DNA from: Marinimicrobium agarilyticum DSM 16975
GTDB lineage: Bacteria; Pseudomonadota; Gammaproteobacteria; Pseudomonadales; Cellvibrionaceae
Assembly (NCBI RefSeq): GCF_000423345.1
Contig: NZ_AUHU01000003.1
Span: 434,001-498,000, forward strand
Direction of reading: 5' to 3'
DNA length: 64,000 nt
Part shown: piece by piece, positions 17,132-25,548 of the stretch
Numbering within the stretch: the first letter of the stretch is position 1
Layout of the letters: each line of letters begins with the position of its first letter
Notes under the pieces: model-generated
What the model saw: the letters and a program-made list of their open reading frames with translations, nothing else
Told to the model about the DNA's origin: nothing
Databases searched by the model: none
Position numbers and translations under genes: made by a program

Positions 17132-18250
17132 GTGGCAAAGCGACTACCGCTTTACTTGGGGGCGTCTGCGCTCACCACTCTCGTTCTGGCATCGCCGACG
17201 CCGGCTTTGGCCGAGAACAATCTCTCAGCGGGTATCTGGGGCACCTACGCCTATTTGCCCGATGATGAAACCAGCAAAGACACCTGGGGCGCCTTTGAAG
17301 GCGAGGCCCTGATTCTTTATGCCGATGGCAGTGCCGAGGAAGGGGAGGGCCGCTGGCTCTACTCGGCAGAAATGCGTCTCGGCCCCGGCAGTTTTACCGA
17401 CCCGGCCAACAACTCCACCGGTGATCAGTTCACTCTGCACAAAGCCTGGGTGGGCTGGCAGCTTGATGCGGATCATGTGGTCAAGGTCGGGAAAAGCCAA
17501 GTGCCTTTCGGTTGGAAAACCTACAACTTCTGGCCCGGCGACATTCTTCTGGCCGGTTTTGGTGACCAGATGGATGTTGGGGTAAAAATGTCCGGTGAGC
17601 GAGGCCGTTGGAACTATGACGCGGCGCTGTACCTGGCCGATGATTGGGGTTCCACCAGCACGGACACCGTCGATGACAACGGCCATTGGGGCAGCTCCAC
17701 CACCTTTCGCAAAGTTCAGACCTGGGTGGGCAATCTCGAGTACGAATTCCTCGAAAACCAGACCCTCGGTCTGTCACTTCAGAGCGGCAAGCTGCAGGGC
17801 TTGAGTGATGCCGATCCGGCGACGCCGGGGACGCAGCGCTGGAATGACAGCGTGGACGGTGACCATCGGGCCGCTGTGCTTCACTACCAGGCGAACTGGA
17901 AACAGTGGTACGCGAAAGCCTCCTGGATCACCATGGAGCGCGACTTGCCGTCCCGTTATGCGAGCGATGCCGGGTTGGCCAACACCATCGAGAACAGCCG
18001 GCTCGCGGCGGAAATCGGCTACGACGTGGGAAACTGGTCCTACTACGTGGACTTGAGTCAGGCGGAACCGGACACCGCTGGTTCGGCAGCCGACAGTGTG
18101 ACCGCGATCGCCCCCGGCTTTCGCTACGATTATGGCCCGGGCTGGGTTTATGTGGAATACCTGACGCAGGATGGCTTTGTGGACCGCAATGGCCAAGTGG
18201 GCGAAGGGGACTTTGACGCTCTGTATGTTTCTCTCGATTTTTATCTGTAA
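17132..18250 (+). CDS. Putative outer-membrane beta-barrel porin
   Basis: Secreted beta-barrel protein of 372 residues. The GTG start has a perfect AGGAGG at 17121-17126, followed by a signal peptide ending TPALAENN. The mature part is strand-rich with alternating aromatics, contains the short-loop motif KVGKSQVPFGWKTYNFWPGD seen in phosphate-selective-porin-like (OprO/P-related) barrels, and ends ALYVSLDFYL with a C-terminal aromatic-aliphatic strand signature for BAM recognition. It lies 41 bases upstream of a BCCT transporter in the same direction, so the two may be co-transcribed and act as outer and inner entry steps for one osmolyte. The substrate is not determinable from sequence. Confidence 0.7.
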   Translation: MAKRLPLYLGASALTTLVLASPTPALAENNLSAGIWGTYAYLPDDETSKDTWGAFEGEALILYADGSAEEGEGRWLYSAEMRLGPGSFTDPANNSTGDQFTLHKAWVGWQLDADHVVKVGKSQVPFGWKTYNFWPGDILLAGFGDQMDVGVKMSGERGRWNYDAALYLADDWGSTSTDTVDDNGHWGSSTTFRKVQTWVGNLEYEFLENQTLGLSLQSGKLQGLSDADPATPGTQRWNDSVDGDHRAAVLHYQANWKQWYAKASWITMERDLPSRYASDAGLANTIENSRLAAEIGYDVGNWSYYVDLSQAEPDTAGSAADSVTAIAPGFRYDYGPGWVYVEYLTQDGFVDRNGQVGEGDFDALYVSLDFYL

Positions 18251-18291
18251 CGCGTTTTATCAATACGCTTTTACCCAAGCAAGGTGGCACT

Positions 18292-20283
18292 ATGTCTGAT
18301 GAAAATAGCAAAAGCGCCGACCCCAGTTGGATCAAGATCAATCCGCCGGTTTTTTATGGCGCGGCCATTCTCAGTTTAATTTTTGTATTGGGGACCGTGA
18401 TCGCCCCCGAGCAGGCAAGTACCCTTTTCGGCGCGGTGCAGAATTGGGTCATCAACACTGCGGGGTGGTTCTATGTACTCTCGGTGGCTCTGTTTCTGAT
18501 CTTTGTGGTGGTTCTGGCATTGTCCGGCTACGGCCGAATCAAGCTCGGCCCCGATCACAGTGAACCGGATTACAGTTATGTGTCCTGGTTTGCCATGCTC
18601 TTTTCCGCGGGGATGGGTATTGGCTTGATGTTCTTTGGCGTGGCCGAGCCGGTCATGCACATGATGAGCCCGCCCGTGGGCGATGCCGCCACGGCCGAAG
18701 CGGCGCGCGAGGCCATGCGCATTACCTTCTTCCACTGGGGCATGCACGCCTGGGCCATTTACGCTGTAGTAGCGTTGTCGCTCGCGTACTTTGCCTTTCG
18801 TCAGAATCTGCCGTTGACCATTCGCTCCTCGCTGTACCCGTTGATTGGGGAGAAAATCTACGGGCCTATTGGCCACGCCGTGGATATTTTTGCCGTGCTG
18901 GGTACCCTGTTTGGTGTGGCGACCTCACTGGGCCTGGGGGTGATGCAGATCAACTCCGGCTTGGGCTATCTGTTTGATGTGCCCACCAACGTCGGTGTGC
19001 AGATCATGCTGATTGCCTTCATTACCATGCTCGCCACCATTTCCGTGGTGATGGGGCTTGACGGCGGCATTCGCCGAATTTCCGAGCTGAATATGATTCT
19101 GGCGGTGATTCTGGTCGGCTTTGTTCTGGTGGCCGGTCCGACGGTCTATCTGTTGCAGACATTCGTCCAGAACACCGGCTATTACCTGTCAAAAATTGTC
19201 GATACCACGTTCAACCTTTACGCCTACGAACCCAGGGACTGGATCGGTGGTTGGACGCTGTTCTACTGGGGGTGGTGGATTGCCTGGTCGCCATTTGTGG
19301 GCATGTTCATTGCCAGAGTCTCTCGCGGGCGTACCATTCGCGAATTCGTTGTCGGGGTGTTGGCCGTACCGGTAGGCTTCACCTTTCTGTGGATGACGGT
19401 GTTCGGTAATACCGGTATTCATATGATTCTGACACAGGGCTTTACCGAGCTGGCCGATGCGGTCGCGGCGGACTCCTCGGTGGCACTGTTTCAGTTCTTC
19501 GAGTATTTGCCGTTTTCGACCATTTTGTCCTTTCTCGCCACCATTCTCGTGGTGACCTTCTTTGTCACCTCGTCTGACTCCGGGTCGCTGGTTGTGGACA
19601 TGTTAACCTCCGGTGGCGCGGGTGACGAATCGCCAGTGTGGCAACGTATTTTCTGGTCGGTGACTGAAGGCGTTATCGCTGCTGCCCTGTTATTGGCCGG
19701 TGGTCTGAGTGCACTGCAAACCGCCACCATTGCCAGCGCCTTGCCCTTCACGATCATCATGTTGTTGATGTGCTGGGGCCTGATACGTGCGTTGAGACTG
19801 GAATTGGTCAAGCGGACGAGCCTTAAAGATGCCATGCTCGCACCGCGTATTTCGAGCCAATCCCACTCTTGGCAGCAGCGCCTGACGCGCGTCATTCGTC
19901 ACCCCAAACACGGCGAAGTACTGAGCTTTCTGAGTGGCACTGTCAAGCCCGCGCTGGAGCAGGTAGCCGAGGAGTTCGAAAAACAATCTCTGTCGGCTAC
20001 GGTGGCGCATGATGACAAAGACAGGGTCTGGATCGAGGTGGCTCACGGTGAGGAGATTGATTTCTTCTACTCCGTACACGCTCGCCCCTATACACCGCCC
20101 ACCTTTGTGATGAGTGACATACGCCGCAAACGCGGTGAGGAGCTGCGTTACTTCCGCGCCGAAGTGTATTTGCGTGAAGGGGGCCAGGACTACGACATCA
20201 TGGGATGGACACGCGAGCAGGTTATTGCCGATGTGATTGATCAGTACGAAAAACACATGCACTTCCTGCAAGCCGTCCGTTAA
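18292..20283 (+). CDS. BCCT family transporter (choline/glycine betaine/carnitine type)
   Basis: Inner-membrane uptake system for quaternary ammonium osmolytes, driven by H+ or Na+. About twelve TM helices occupy residues 20-510, with the family-specific MFSAGMGIGLMFFGVAEP, a glycine-rich TM region and the signature GWTLFYWGWWIAWSPFVG (substrate-binding aromatic box). A cytoplasmic C-terminal domain of about 150 residues (ending YEKHMHFLQAVR) resembles that of BetT-like proteins, where such tails sense osmotic strength. Length 663. It sits directly downstream of a porin gene, and a long nested hairpin at 20311-20348 follows. Choline is the most likely substrate by resemblance to BetT, but betaine cannot be excluded. 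Confidence 0.9.
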   Translation: MSDENSKSADPSWIKINPPVFYGAAILSLIFVLGTVIAPEQASTLFGAVQNWVINTAGWFYVLSVALFLIFVVVLALSGYGRIKLGPDHSEPDYSYVSWFAMLFSAGMGIGLMFFGVAEPVMHMMSPPVGDAATAEAAREAMRITFFHWGMHAWAIYAVVALSLAYFAFRQNLPLTIRSSLYPLIGEKIYGPIGHAVDIFAVLGTLFGVATSLGLGVMQINSGLGYLFDVPTNVGVQIMLIAFITMLATISVVMGLDGGIRRISELNMILAVILVGFVLVAGPTVYLLQTFVQNTGYYLSKIVDTTFNLYAYEPRDWIGGWTLFYWGWWIAWSPFVGMFIARVSRGRTIREFVVGVLAVPVGFTFLWMTVFGNTGIHMILTQGFTELADAVAADSSVALFQFFEYLPFSTILSFLATILVVTFFVTSSDSGSLVVDMLTSGGAGDESPVWQRIFWSVTEGVIAAALLLAGGLSALQTATIASALPFTIIMLLMCWGLIRALRLELVKRTSLKDAMLAPRISSQSHSWQQRLTRVIRHPKHGEVLSFLSGTVKPALEQVAEEFEKQSLSATVAHDDKDRVWIEVAHGEEIDFFYSVHARPYTPPTFVMSDIRRKRGEELRYFRAEVYLREGGQDYDIMGWTREQVIADVIDQYEKHMHFLQAVR

Positions 20284-20310
20284 TCGTCGCATCATTTGTC
20301 CTACCAATGG

Positions 20311-20348
20311 TTTTCGCGCCGGTGTTCTGGTACACATCGGCGCGAAAA
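20311..20348 (+). terminator. Long hairpin after the BCCT gene
   Basis: Arms TTTTCGCGCCG (20311-20321) and CGGCGCGAAAA (20338-20348) pair perfectly over 11 bp. The loop itself contains a GTGT/ACAC stem. The A/T-flanked symmetry could terminate on either strand. Confidence 0.6.
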
Positions 20349-20481
20349 CTTTCCTGCCTTGTTAACTGTGCCACAAACGTCACAATCGGTGGCATGGCAT
20401 ACCACTCTTCACTGGTGAAAAGCCTCAGGCTCACTATGATTCGGCCCTGCGTCAATTCGCATCAACGTCAGGGTGACTGTC

Positions 20482-21483
20482 ATGGAAACAATAACAATAA
20501 GCAGTAAACGCGGCGTGGCTGCCTTCGCGGTGTCTGCACTTTGGGCGTCGCCGGCGTTCGCGCACGTCAAATGGTTTTCCGAGCCCGCGCCGGATAGCTC
20601 ACCGGGCATGCCCGAAATTTCTACGATGATGATTGTCGGTACTTTGTTGGTGGCAGGGCTTTTATTGGCAAAAATTGTCGACACAATGGCTCATCAATTT
20701 TCATTGACGCCCCGTCGCCTTTACAGCCGCTCGACGCGCCCTCTGCGGCTGGTGTATTACCTTATCGCTATTTATTTTCTCGGTGCGGCGATTACCAATA
20801 CGTTTCTCGCGCCGCACATTCGCGTACCGGAGTCGGTTCTGTACGCCGGAGTCGCGGTGCAGCTGGTCATCTACAGCGGCTTGCTCCTCGATCGTGGCCG
20901 GGGGCTTTGTGCCTTTCTGATTGTGCTGTTGTTTATTGTGGCCGGAGTGTCCGACCCTCTGTTTGTGGTTGAGTACCCGTTGTTGTTGGCGCTGGCCTGG
21001 ATCGTCCTGTTTGCCGATGAACGGCCGTCGCCACTGGGCTTGCTGTTGGTAAGGTTCCTGCTTGGGTTTTCGCTGGTGACTCTCGCGTTTACCGAAAAGC
21101 TTAATGATCCAATGCGCGCTCTGTCGTTGCTCGAACAGCACGACTTCAATTTTATGGCCCGGGCCGGCCTTAACTACAGTGATCGTCTGTTTGTTTACTC
21201 CGCCGGCCTGGTGGAATTGCTGATCGGTCTGGTCTTGCTGGCGGGTTGGGTCACACGCTTGACCGTCTCGGTATTGTTCATGTTCATGATCGCCACCAAC
21301 AGTTATTTTTTCTCAATCGGTGAGCACTACATGGGGTGGGTTGAATTGATCGGCCATCTGCCGATTTTTGCCTGCGGTATTCTCTTGTTGTTTTATCAGC
21401 CGGCGCCGGAAGCCCGCAAAGCGTCGGTCAATCGTCGGGGCGGGAAAGCAACAGTGCCAACAGCACCTGATCGACTTCGCTGA
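20482..21483 (+). CDS. DoxX-like polytopic membrane protein
   Basis: Integral inner-membrane protein with a signal-like N-terminus (WASPAFAHVKWF) and about seven to eight hydrophobic helices. The later part (RFLLGFSLVTLAFTEKLNDP ... YSAGLVELLIGLVLLAGWVTRLT) resembles DoxX/SURF4-type membrane proteins, which are poorly characterised and often linked to redox stress. ATG 20482 is preferred over the GTG at 20473 because AGGG at 20470-20473 lies eight bases upstream of it. The 3' end overlaps the convergent PilZ gene by 56 bases, an unusual antisense overlap of two apparently real genes. Function unknown; assignment is by helix pattern only. Confidence 0.65.
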   Translation: METITISSKRGVAAFAVSALWASPAFAHVKWFSEPAPDSSPGMPEISTMMIVGTLLVAGLLLAKIVDTMAHQFSLTPRRLYSRSTRPLRLVYYLIAIYFLGAAITNTFLAPHIRVPESVLYAGVAVQLVIYSGLLLDRGRGLCAFLIVLLFIVAGVSDPLFVVEYPLLLALAWIVLFADERPSPLGLLLVRFLLGFSLVTLAFTEKLNDPMRALSLLEQHDFNFMARAGLNYSDRLFVYSAGLVELLIGLVLLAGWVTRLTVSVLFMFMIATNSYFFSIGEHYMGWVELIGHLPIFACGILLLFYQPAPEARKASVNRRGGKATVPTAPDRLR

Positions 21484-21796
21484 GTGGGCGATACTCCACG
21501 CCGGCGCAGTTGGCGTCGCGGTAGACCGTGGTGCCGCGAAGCCTCAGGCATTTGCGCGGCTGGCGGTCCAGCAGTTCGGTCACATCGGGGGAGGAGATCT
21601 CTTCGAGCTCGACCGTCAGACTGATTTCATCGCCTTCCTGTATGGGGTGGTCGCGATCGATGTCGAGACAGGCCCCGTTAAATGACATGTCCAGCAACCT
21701 GACATCCCAGCCACGGCTGTCATGCAACACGTGGGCGTGAGCGTGAACCGGGTGGCGGGGGTGTTCGCGGCGGTCGGGGGGAGCCATTACAGGCAT
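21428..21796 (-). CDS. PilZ domain protein (c-di-GMP receptor candidate) 1
   Basis: Small 122-residue cytoplasmic protein made almost entirely of one PilZ domain. Both cyclic-di-GMP-binding motifs are visible: RREHPRHPV (RxxxR) near the N-terminus and DMSFNGACLD ((D/N)xSxxG) about 25 residues later. It is followed upstream on the same strand by a second PilZ gene only 25 bases away, so the pair forms a likely two-gene operon. The 3' end runs 56 bases into the oppositely oriented DoxX-like gene. The partner controlled by this receptor is not identifiable; stand-alone PilZ proteins act through protein contacts. Confidence 0.85.
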   Translation of the reverse strand: MPVMAPPDRREHPRHPVHAHAHVLHDSRGWDVRLLDMSFNGACLDIDRDHPIQEGDEISLTVELEEISSPDVTELLDRQPRKCLRLRGTTVYRDANCAGVEYRPLSEVDQVLLALLLSRPDD

Positions 21797-21821
21797 GGCG
21801 ATCTCCTCTGCAACGTCGTGA

Positions 21822-22196
21822 TCAGGGGGAGGCAGCGTGAATCAGCTCGGAGAGCTCGCGTTCCATGACGGCCGGATCGCCGACGTTCAACTCCACCAGT
21901 CGGCGCAGGTGCTGAATGCTTTCCAGGCCGATGATTTCACAGGCCACACCGATGCGGCCGGGCTCGCGGTGGGCGATGCGCCCCTGCATGGCAATATCGA
22001 CATTGTCGCTGAGGTGGATATCCAGATAAAGAGACGCGTCGACATCAAAGGCGGTATTGTCCGGCACGGCGAGCAGGGCGCCCTTGAGGGAAATGTCGAG
22101 CACTTCCGCATCCACGTTCAGCGCACCCTGGCTCACTTCCGCTGGTGCGTTGAAATGAATACGGCTGAACGGGCGGCGCTCTTCAAATTCCGTCAT
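21822..22196 (-). CDS. PilZ domain protein (c-di-GMP receptor candidate) 2
   Basis: Second stand-alone PilZ protein, 124 residues, with RRPFSRIHF (RxxxR) and DISLKGALL (DxSxxG). The start at 22196 is chosen because AGGAGA lies nine bases upstream on the minus strand; a longer in-frame extension to 22271 lacks such support. After the barrel a short helix (GLESIQHLRRLVELN ... LSELIHAASP) resembles the tail of PlzD-like single-domain receptors. It is first in a likely two-gene operon with PilZ protein 1. The two differ substantially in sequence, so this is not a recent duplication. Confidence 0.88.
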   Translation of the reverse strand: MTEFEERRPFSRIHFNAPAEVSQGALNVDAEVLDISLKGALLAVPDNTAFDVDASLYLDIHLSDNVDIAMQGRIAHREPGRIGVACEIIGLESIQHLRRLVELNVGDPAVMERELSELIHAASP

Positions 22197-22340
22197 ACCG
22201 GTCTCTCCTGAAGGTTCCCCTTTTGCGGCAGGGTTATCCCCTAAGTGTAGCCGCTTTTCGAATCGGAACAAGCGCCGGTTTGCGCGCTCCGAGCGGGGTT
22301 CCCTATAATCCCCCGCTCACCAACGCAGACGGACAGCATT

Positions 22341-23255
22341 ATGACCCAGCGGCGCATCGGCATTGACCTCGGCGGCACCAAAACCGAGGTGATTCTTCTT
22401 GGCGGCGACAGCGAGACCCTGTTTCGCACCCGCATTCCCACGGTTCGGGACGATTACTCGGCCACCATCGAGTCGATTGCGGGTCTGGTGGAGCAGGCCG
22501 AAGCGCAGGCCGGGCTCGAAGCGCTGCCGGTCGGGGTGGGTATTCCGGGTTCGGTGTCTCGCAAGACCGGTCTGGTCAAAAACGCAAATTCTACCTGGCT
22601 CAATGGCAAGCCGCTCCAGGCGGATCTGTCCAAACGGCTGAAGCGTGAGGTCAAGGTTACCAATGACGCCAACTGCCTGGCTGTGTCCGAAGCCACCGAT
22701 GGGGCGGCAGTGGGTTATGAGTACACTTTTGCCGCCATTTTGGGGACTGGCTGCGGGGCGGGCCTGGCTCATCGCGCAGAGGCGGTGGTGGGCCCCAATG
22801 GCGTCGCCGGTGAATGGGGTCACAACCCCTTACCCTGGACTTCTGAAACCGAGCTTCAGTCCCGTCAGTGCTATTGTGGCCGCTTTGGCTGCCAGGAGAC
22901 CTTTCTCTCTGGCACTGGGCTGTGCCTGTCTTACAGGCGCCTCACCGGCGAGGCTCTTACGGGCCACGAGATTGCGGAGCGGGCCGGAGCCGGGGAGCGG
23001 GCGGCAGTAGCCGTGGTCAACGACTATCTGGACGGCCTCGCTCGCGGGTTGGCCGCGGTCATCAACGTGCTCGACCCGGACGTGATCGTCCTGGGCGGCG
23101 GCGTATCCAATATGGCGGTGATCTACGAGCGCGTACCGGCGTTGTTGCCGAACTACGTCTTTGGCGGGGAGTGTGACACGCCGCTGGTTCGGGCCGTGCA
23201 CGGGGATTCCAGCGGTGTCCGCGGCGCCGCCTGGCTCAACCCCATCAAAAACTGA
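22341..23255 (+). CDS. mak: ROK family fructokinase Mak
   Basis: ATP-dependent cytoplasmic sugar kinase, expected to phosphorylate fructose (or mannose) at O6. It matches E. coli Mak along its whole length: [13 protein letters not shown] (ATP-binding), [29 protein letters not shown] (catalytic aspartate), [17 protein letters not shown], the zinc-binding [12 protein letters not shown] cluster, [10 protein letters not shown], and [12 protein letters not shown] at the end. Length 304 compares with 302. A stem-loop (CCCCATCA / TGATGGGG) spans the stop codon but lacks a T tract. A tandem 24-bp repeat follows. It appears to be a single-gene unit facing nhaD. Confidence 0.93.
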   Translation: MTQRRIGIDLGGTKTEVILLGGDSETLFRTRIPTVRDDYSATIESIAGLVEQAEAQAGLEALPVGVGIPGSVSRKTGLVKNANSTWLNGKPLQADLSKRLKREVKVTNDANCLAVSEATDGAAVGYEYTFAAILGTGCGAGLAHRAEAVVGPNGVAGEWGHNPLPWTSETELQSRQCYCGRFGCQETFLSGTGLCLSYRRLTGEALTGHEIAERAGAGERAAVAVVNDYLDGLARGLAAVINVLDPDVIVLGGGVSNMAVIYERVPALLPNYVFGGECDTPLVRAVHGDSSGVRGAAWLNPIKN

Positions 23256-23265
23256 TGGGGATCAG

Positions 23266-23343
23266 AGCCTTCAGCGACTTGTAGAGAAGAGCCTTCAGCG
23301 GTTTGTAGGAAAAGCCTTCAGCGGCTTGTAAAGAAAAGCCTTA
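23266..23343. repeat. Tandem minisatellite between mak and nhaD
   Basis: Three consecutive 23-24 bp copies (23266-23289, 23290-23312, 23313-23336) share AGCCTTCAGCG-YTTGTA and differ at a few positions. A fourth truncated copy runs into the nhaD stop codon at 23341. Confidence 0.85.
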
Positions 23344-24792
23344 CCCGAAGAGCGAGAAGCTCTCCACGTTCAGCCAGAGGTGCACCAGAATACTGGCAAT
23401 GTAGCCCAGAGCGATGACCGGCATCCACTTCAGGTGGCCGAAAAAGGTGTAGGCGCCGCGTGCCTGGCCCATCAGGGCCACCCCGGCGGCCGAACCGATG
23501 GACAGCAGGCTGCCCCCGGTGCCCGCCGTCAGGGTGATCAACAACCACTGGCCGTGAGACATTTCCGGCTCCATGGTCAGCACCGCGAACATAACGGGGA
23601 TGTTGTCGATCAGCGCCGAGGCCAGCCCGAGCGTAACGTTCGCAAAGGTGGGGCCCGCGCCGTTGTAGAGTACGTCGGACATCAGCGACAGGTAACCCAT
23701 AAAACCCAGGCCGCCCACGCACATCACCACGCCATAGAAAAACAGCAGGGTATCCCACTCGGCGCGGGCCACCCGGTTGAAGACGTCAAAGGGGACCACA
23801 CTGCCCAGGCGGCGCAGCGCCGCCTCGTCTCCGGCCTGCTCGGCCAGAGCGCGCTTGCGCGCGAGCGAGCCCGGGAGCGTGCGACGCAGGAAGTAGCCAA
23901 AGAACTGCAAGTAGCCCAGCCCCATCATCATGCCCGCCACCGGTGGCAGGTGCAGGAAGATGTGACAGCAGACGGCGGTGGCAATGGTCAACAGAAACAG
24001 GGCCATGATGCGCAGAGCGCCGCGCTTGAGTTCCACCTCTTCGTAGACGGCCGCAGGCTTACGATCTTCCACGAAGAAGCTCATGACCAATGCCGGTATA
24101 CCATAGTTCACCAACGCGGGCAGGAACAGGCTGAAGAATTCCTGAAACTGCACAATACCGGCTTGCCATACCATCAGCGTGGTGATATCGCCAAAGGGGC
24201 TGAAAGCACCGCCGGCGTTGGCCGCAATGACGATATTCACACAACACAGGTTGATAAAGCGGTTGTCATCCGGCGCCATTTTGGTAACCACGGCGCACAT
24301 CAGCAATGCGGTGGTGAGGTTATCCGCAATAGGCGAGATGAAAAAGGACAGCAGACCCGTTAACCAGAACAAGGTTCTGTAATTAAAACCCTTTTGCACC
24401 ATCCAGGCTCGCAGGGCATCGAACAGGCGACGTTCCTCCAGGGCGTTGATGTAGGTCATTGCCACCAGCAGGAACAGCATCAGTTCGGCGAATTCCAGCA
24501 ACGTGTGTCGGAAGGCTTGTTCTGACTCATGGGCCATACCGCCCTGCACATAGACCCAGCCGATCATCATCCAGATAATACCGGCGGCGACCAGCACGGG
24601 TTTGGATTTGCGCAGATGAAGTTTCTCTTCACCCATCACCAATAAATAGGCAATGGTGAAAACGGCCAGGGCGGTGTAACCGACAGTGCTGGTGGTCAGA
24701 TTGATACTGCCGACGGCGGCGAACACGGAGGGACTGAACAGAGCCAATAACAGGCCCAGCAGCCCAGAAACAGAGAGAGTTTTCTGAGACAT
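23341..24792 (-). CDS. nhaD: NhaD-type Na+/H+ antiporter
   Basis: Inner-membrane sodium/proton antiporter of the ion-transporter superfamily, giving sodium and alkali tolerance. A signal-like first helix (LLALFSPSVFA) is followed by about twelve TM segments. NhaD-specific blocks include ISPIADNLTTALLM, NIVIAANAGGAFSPFGDITTLMVW (the conserved substrate-path motif) and IDNIPVMFAVL plus TAGTGGSLLSIGSAAGVALMG in the second half. Length 483 is close to Vibrio NhaD (about 477). It has a long 5' leader (283 bases to the next gene) containing small hairpins. A marine or halophilic setting is consistent with it. Confidence 0.93.
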   Translation of the reverse strand: MSQKTLSVSGLLGLLLALFSPSVFAAVGSINLTTSTVGYTALAVFTIAYLLVMGEEKLHLRKSKPVLVAAGIIWMMIGWVYVQGGMAHESEQAFRHTLLEFAELMLFLLVAMTYINALEERRLFDALRAWMVQKGFNYRTLFWLTGLLSFFISPIADNLTTALLMCAVVTKMAPDDNRFINLCCVNIVIAANAGGAFSPFGDITTLMVWQAGIVQFQEFFSLFLPALVNYGIPALVMSFFVEDRKPAAVYEEVELKRGALRIMALFLLTIATAVCCHIFLHLPPVAGMMMGLGYLQFFGYFLRRTLPGSLARKRALAEQAGDEAALRRLGSVVPFDVFNRVARAEWDTLLFFYGVVMCVGGLGFMGYLSLMSDVLYNGAGPTFANVTLGLASALIDNIPVMFAVLTMEPEMSHGQWLLITLTAGTGGSLLSIGSAAGVALMGQARGAYTFFGHLKWMPVIALGYIASILVHLWLNVESFSLFG

Positions 24793-25075
24793 CTTGGCTT
24801 CCGTTTTTACGATCGGATTGTAGGGGAAGGGGGTGAAAAAGCGCGCAGAATATTACCATAAGCGAGGATGAAATGCTCGCTGTTGGTGCAATTGTTAAGA
24901 GGGGCATTTCTGCTGTTTTTGCCCGAAGGGCCGTCAAAAATTGTCACCTGGCGACGTGGATTGTCGGTTTTGAGGCATAAGTGGCGTGCCAAGTGTCTAT
25001 TCGGTCTCAGTAATTGCCGCCGCTCGAGTGTAGCCTGAGCCAATCATTAGAGGTATTGAATTAGGGGTACACACC
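24793..25075. promoter_or_regulatory. Divergent intergenic region between nhaD and an unknown gene
   Basis: Spacer of 283 bases holding both promoters. On the nhaD strand the leader contains a GGCCC-TTC-GGGC-type hairpin followed by AAAAA and a GCGAG/CTCGC stem. I could not match it to a known sodium-responsive riboswitch. Confidence 0.4.
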
Positions 25076-25486
25076 ATGGCGCTTTTAATGCGTTCCGCTC
25101 CAGCCACCGAAACTGAAGCTCGTGACTGGTTGGTCACCGAAATTTCACCCGAACAGTTCAGCAGCCACCGCTCCGCGTTGACCCAAGGCAGCTGGATGGG
25201 CTGGTTTGATATGGCGGTGTGGCTCAAGACTCCGGCCGGCGCCATGCAGCCCTTGCAGCTTGAACTCGTTTACCGTGATGCCTCGGGGGAGCACCGGGTT
25301 CCGGTGGACCGCTGCCCCACAGGTGGCCATCGCACCGTACTGCTCAATGCGGCCTTGCCTCTTTCCTTTACGGGTCGGGTCCGGTGGGCGGCGTTTGTGC
25401 TGAAGCGACTGGCACCCGAAGCCAAAGTCAGTCTGGATCTTTGCCACCTGGTGCCTCAGGAGCGCCGGACTGACCGGGTCAACTGA
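25076..25486 (+). CDS. Hypothetical protein, 136 aa
   Basis: I do not recognise this family. The product is a soluble, slightly acidic-to-neutral protein with no signal peptide or TM segment. The middle part (MGWFDMAVWLKTPAGAMQPLQLELVYRD) and the stretch after it read like a small all-beta domain. Codon choice resembles neighbouring core genes and the ORF fills the space between nhaD and the next gene, which supports it being real. A GGGG-rich patch (TAGGGGTACACACC) precedes the ATG at modest spacing. It is transcribed divergently from nhaD and 62 bases ahead of the binding-protein-like gene, but no functional link can be claimed. Confidence 0.6.
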   Translation: MALLMRSAPATETEARDWLVTEISPEQFSSHRSALTQGSWMGWFDMAVWLKTPAGAMQPLQLELVYRDASGEHRVPVDRCPTGGHRTVLLNAALPLSFTGRVRWAAFVLKRLAPEAKVSLDLCHLVPQERRTDRVN

Positions 25487-25548
25487 GGTTTTCGCAGGCG
25501 GCATCATACTCTGCTTGCTATACTGGGGGCTCTGTTCGGAGCCCCGCT

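Noticed and set aside
24793-24960. Sodium riboswitch in the nhaD leader
   Set aside because: Small hairpins are present, but I cannot match them to a known Na+-responsive RNA motif from sequence alone.
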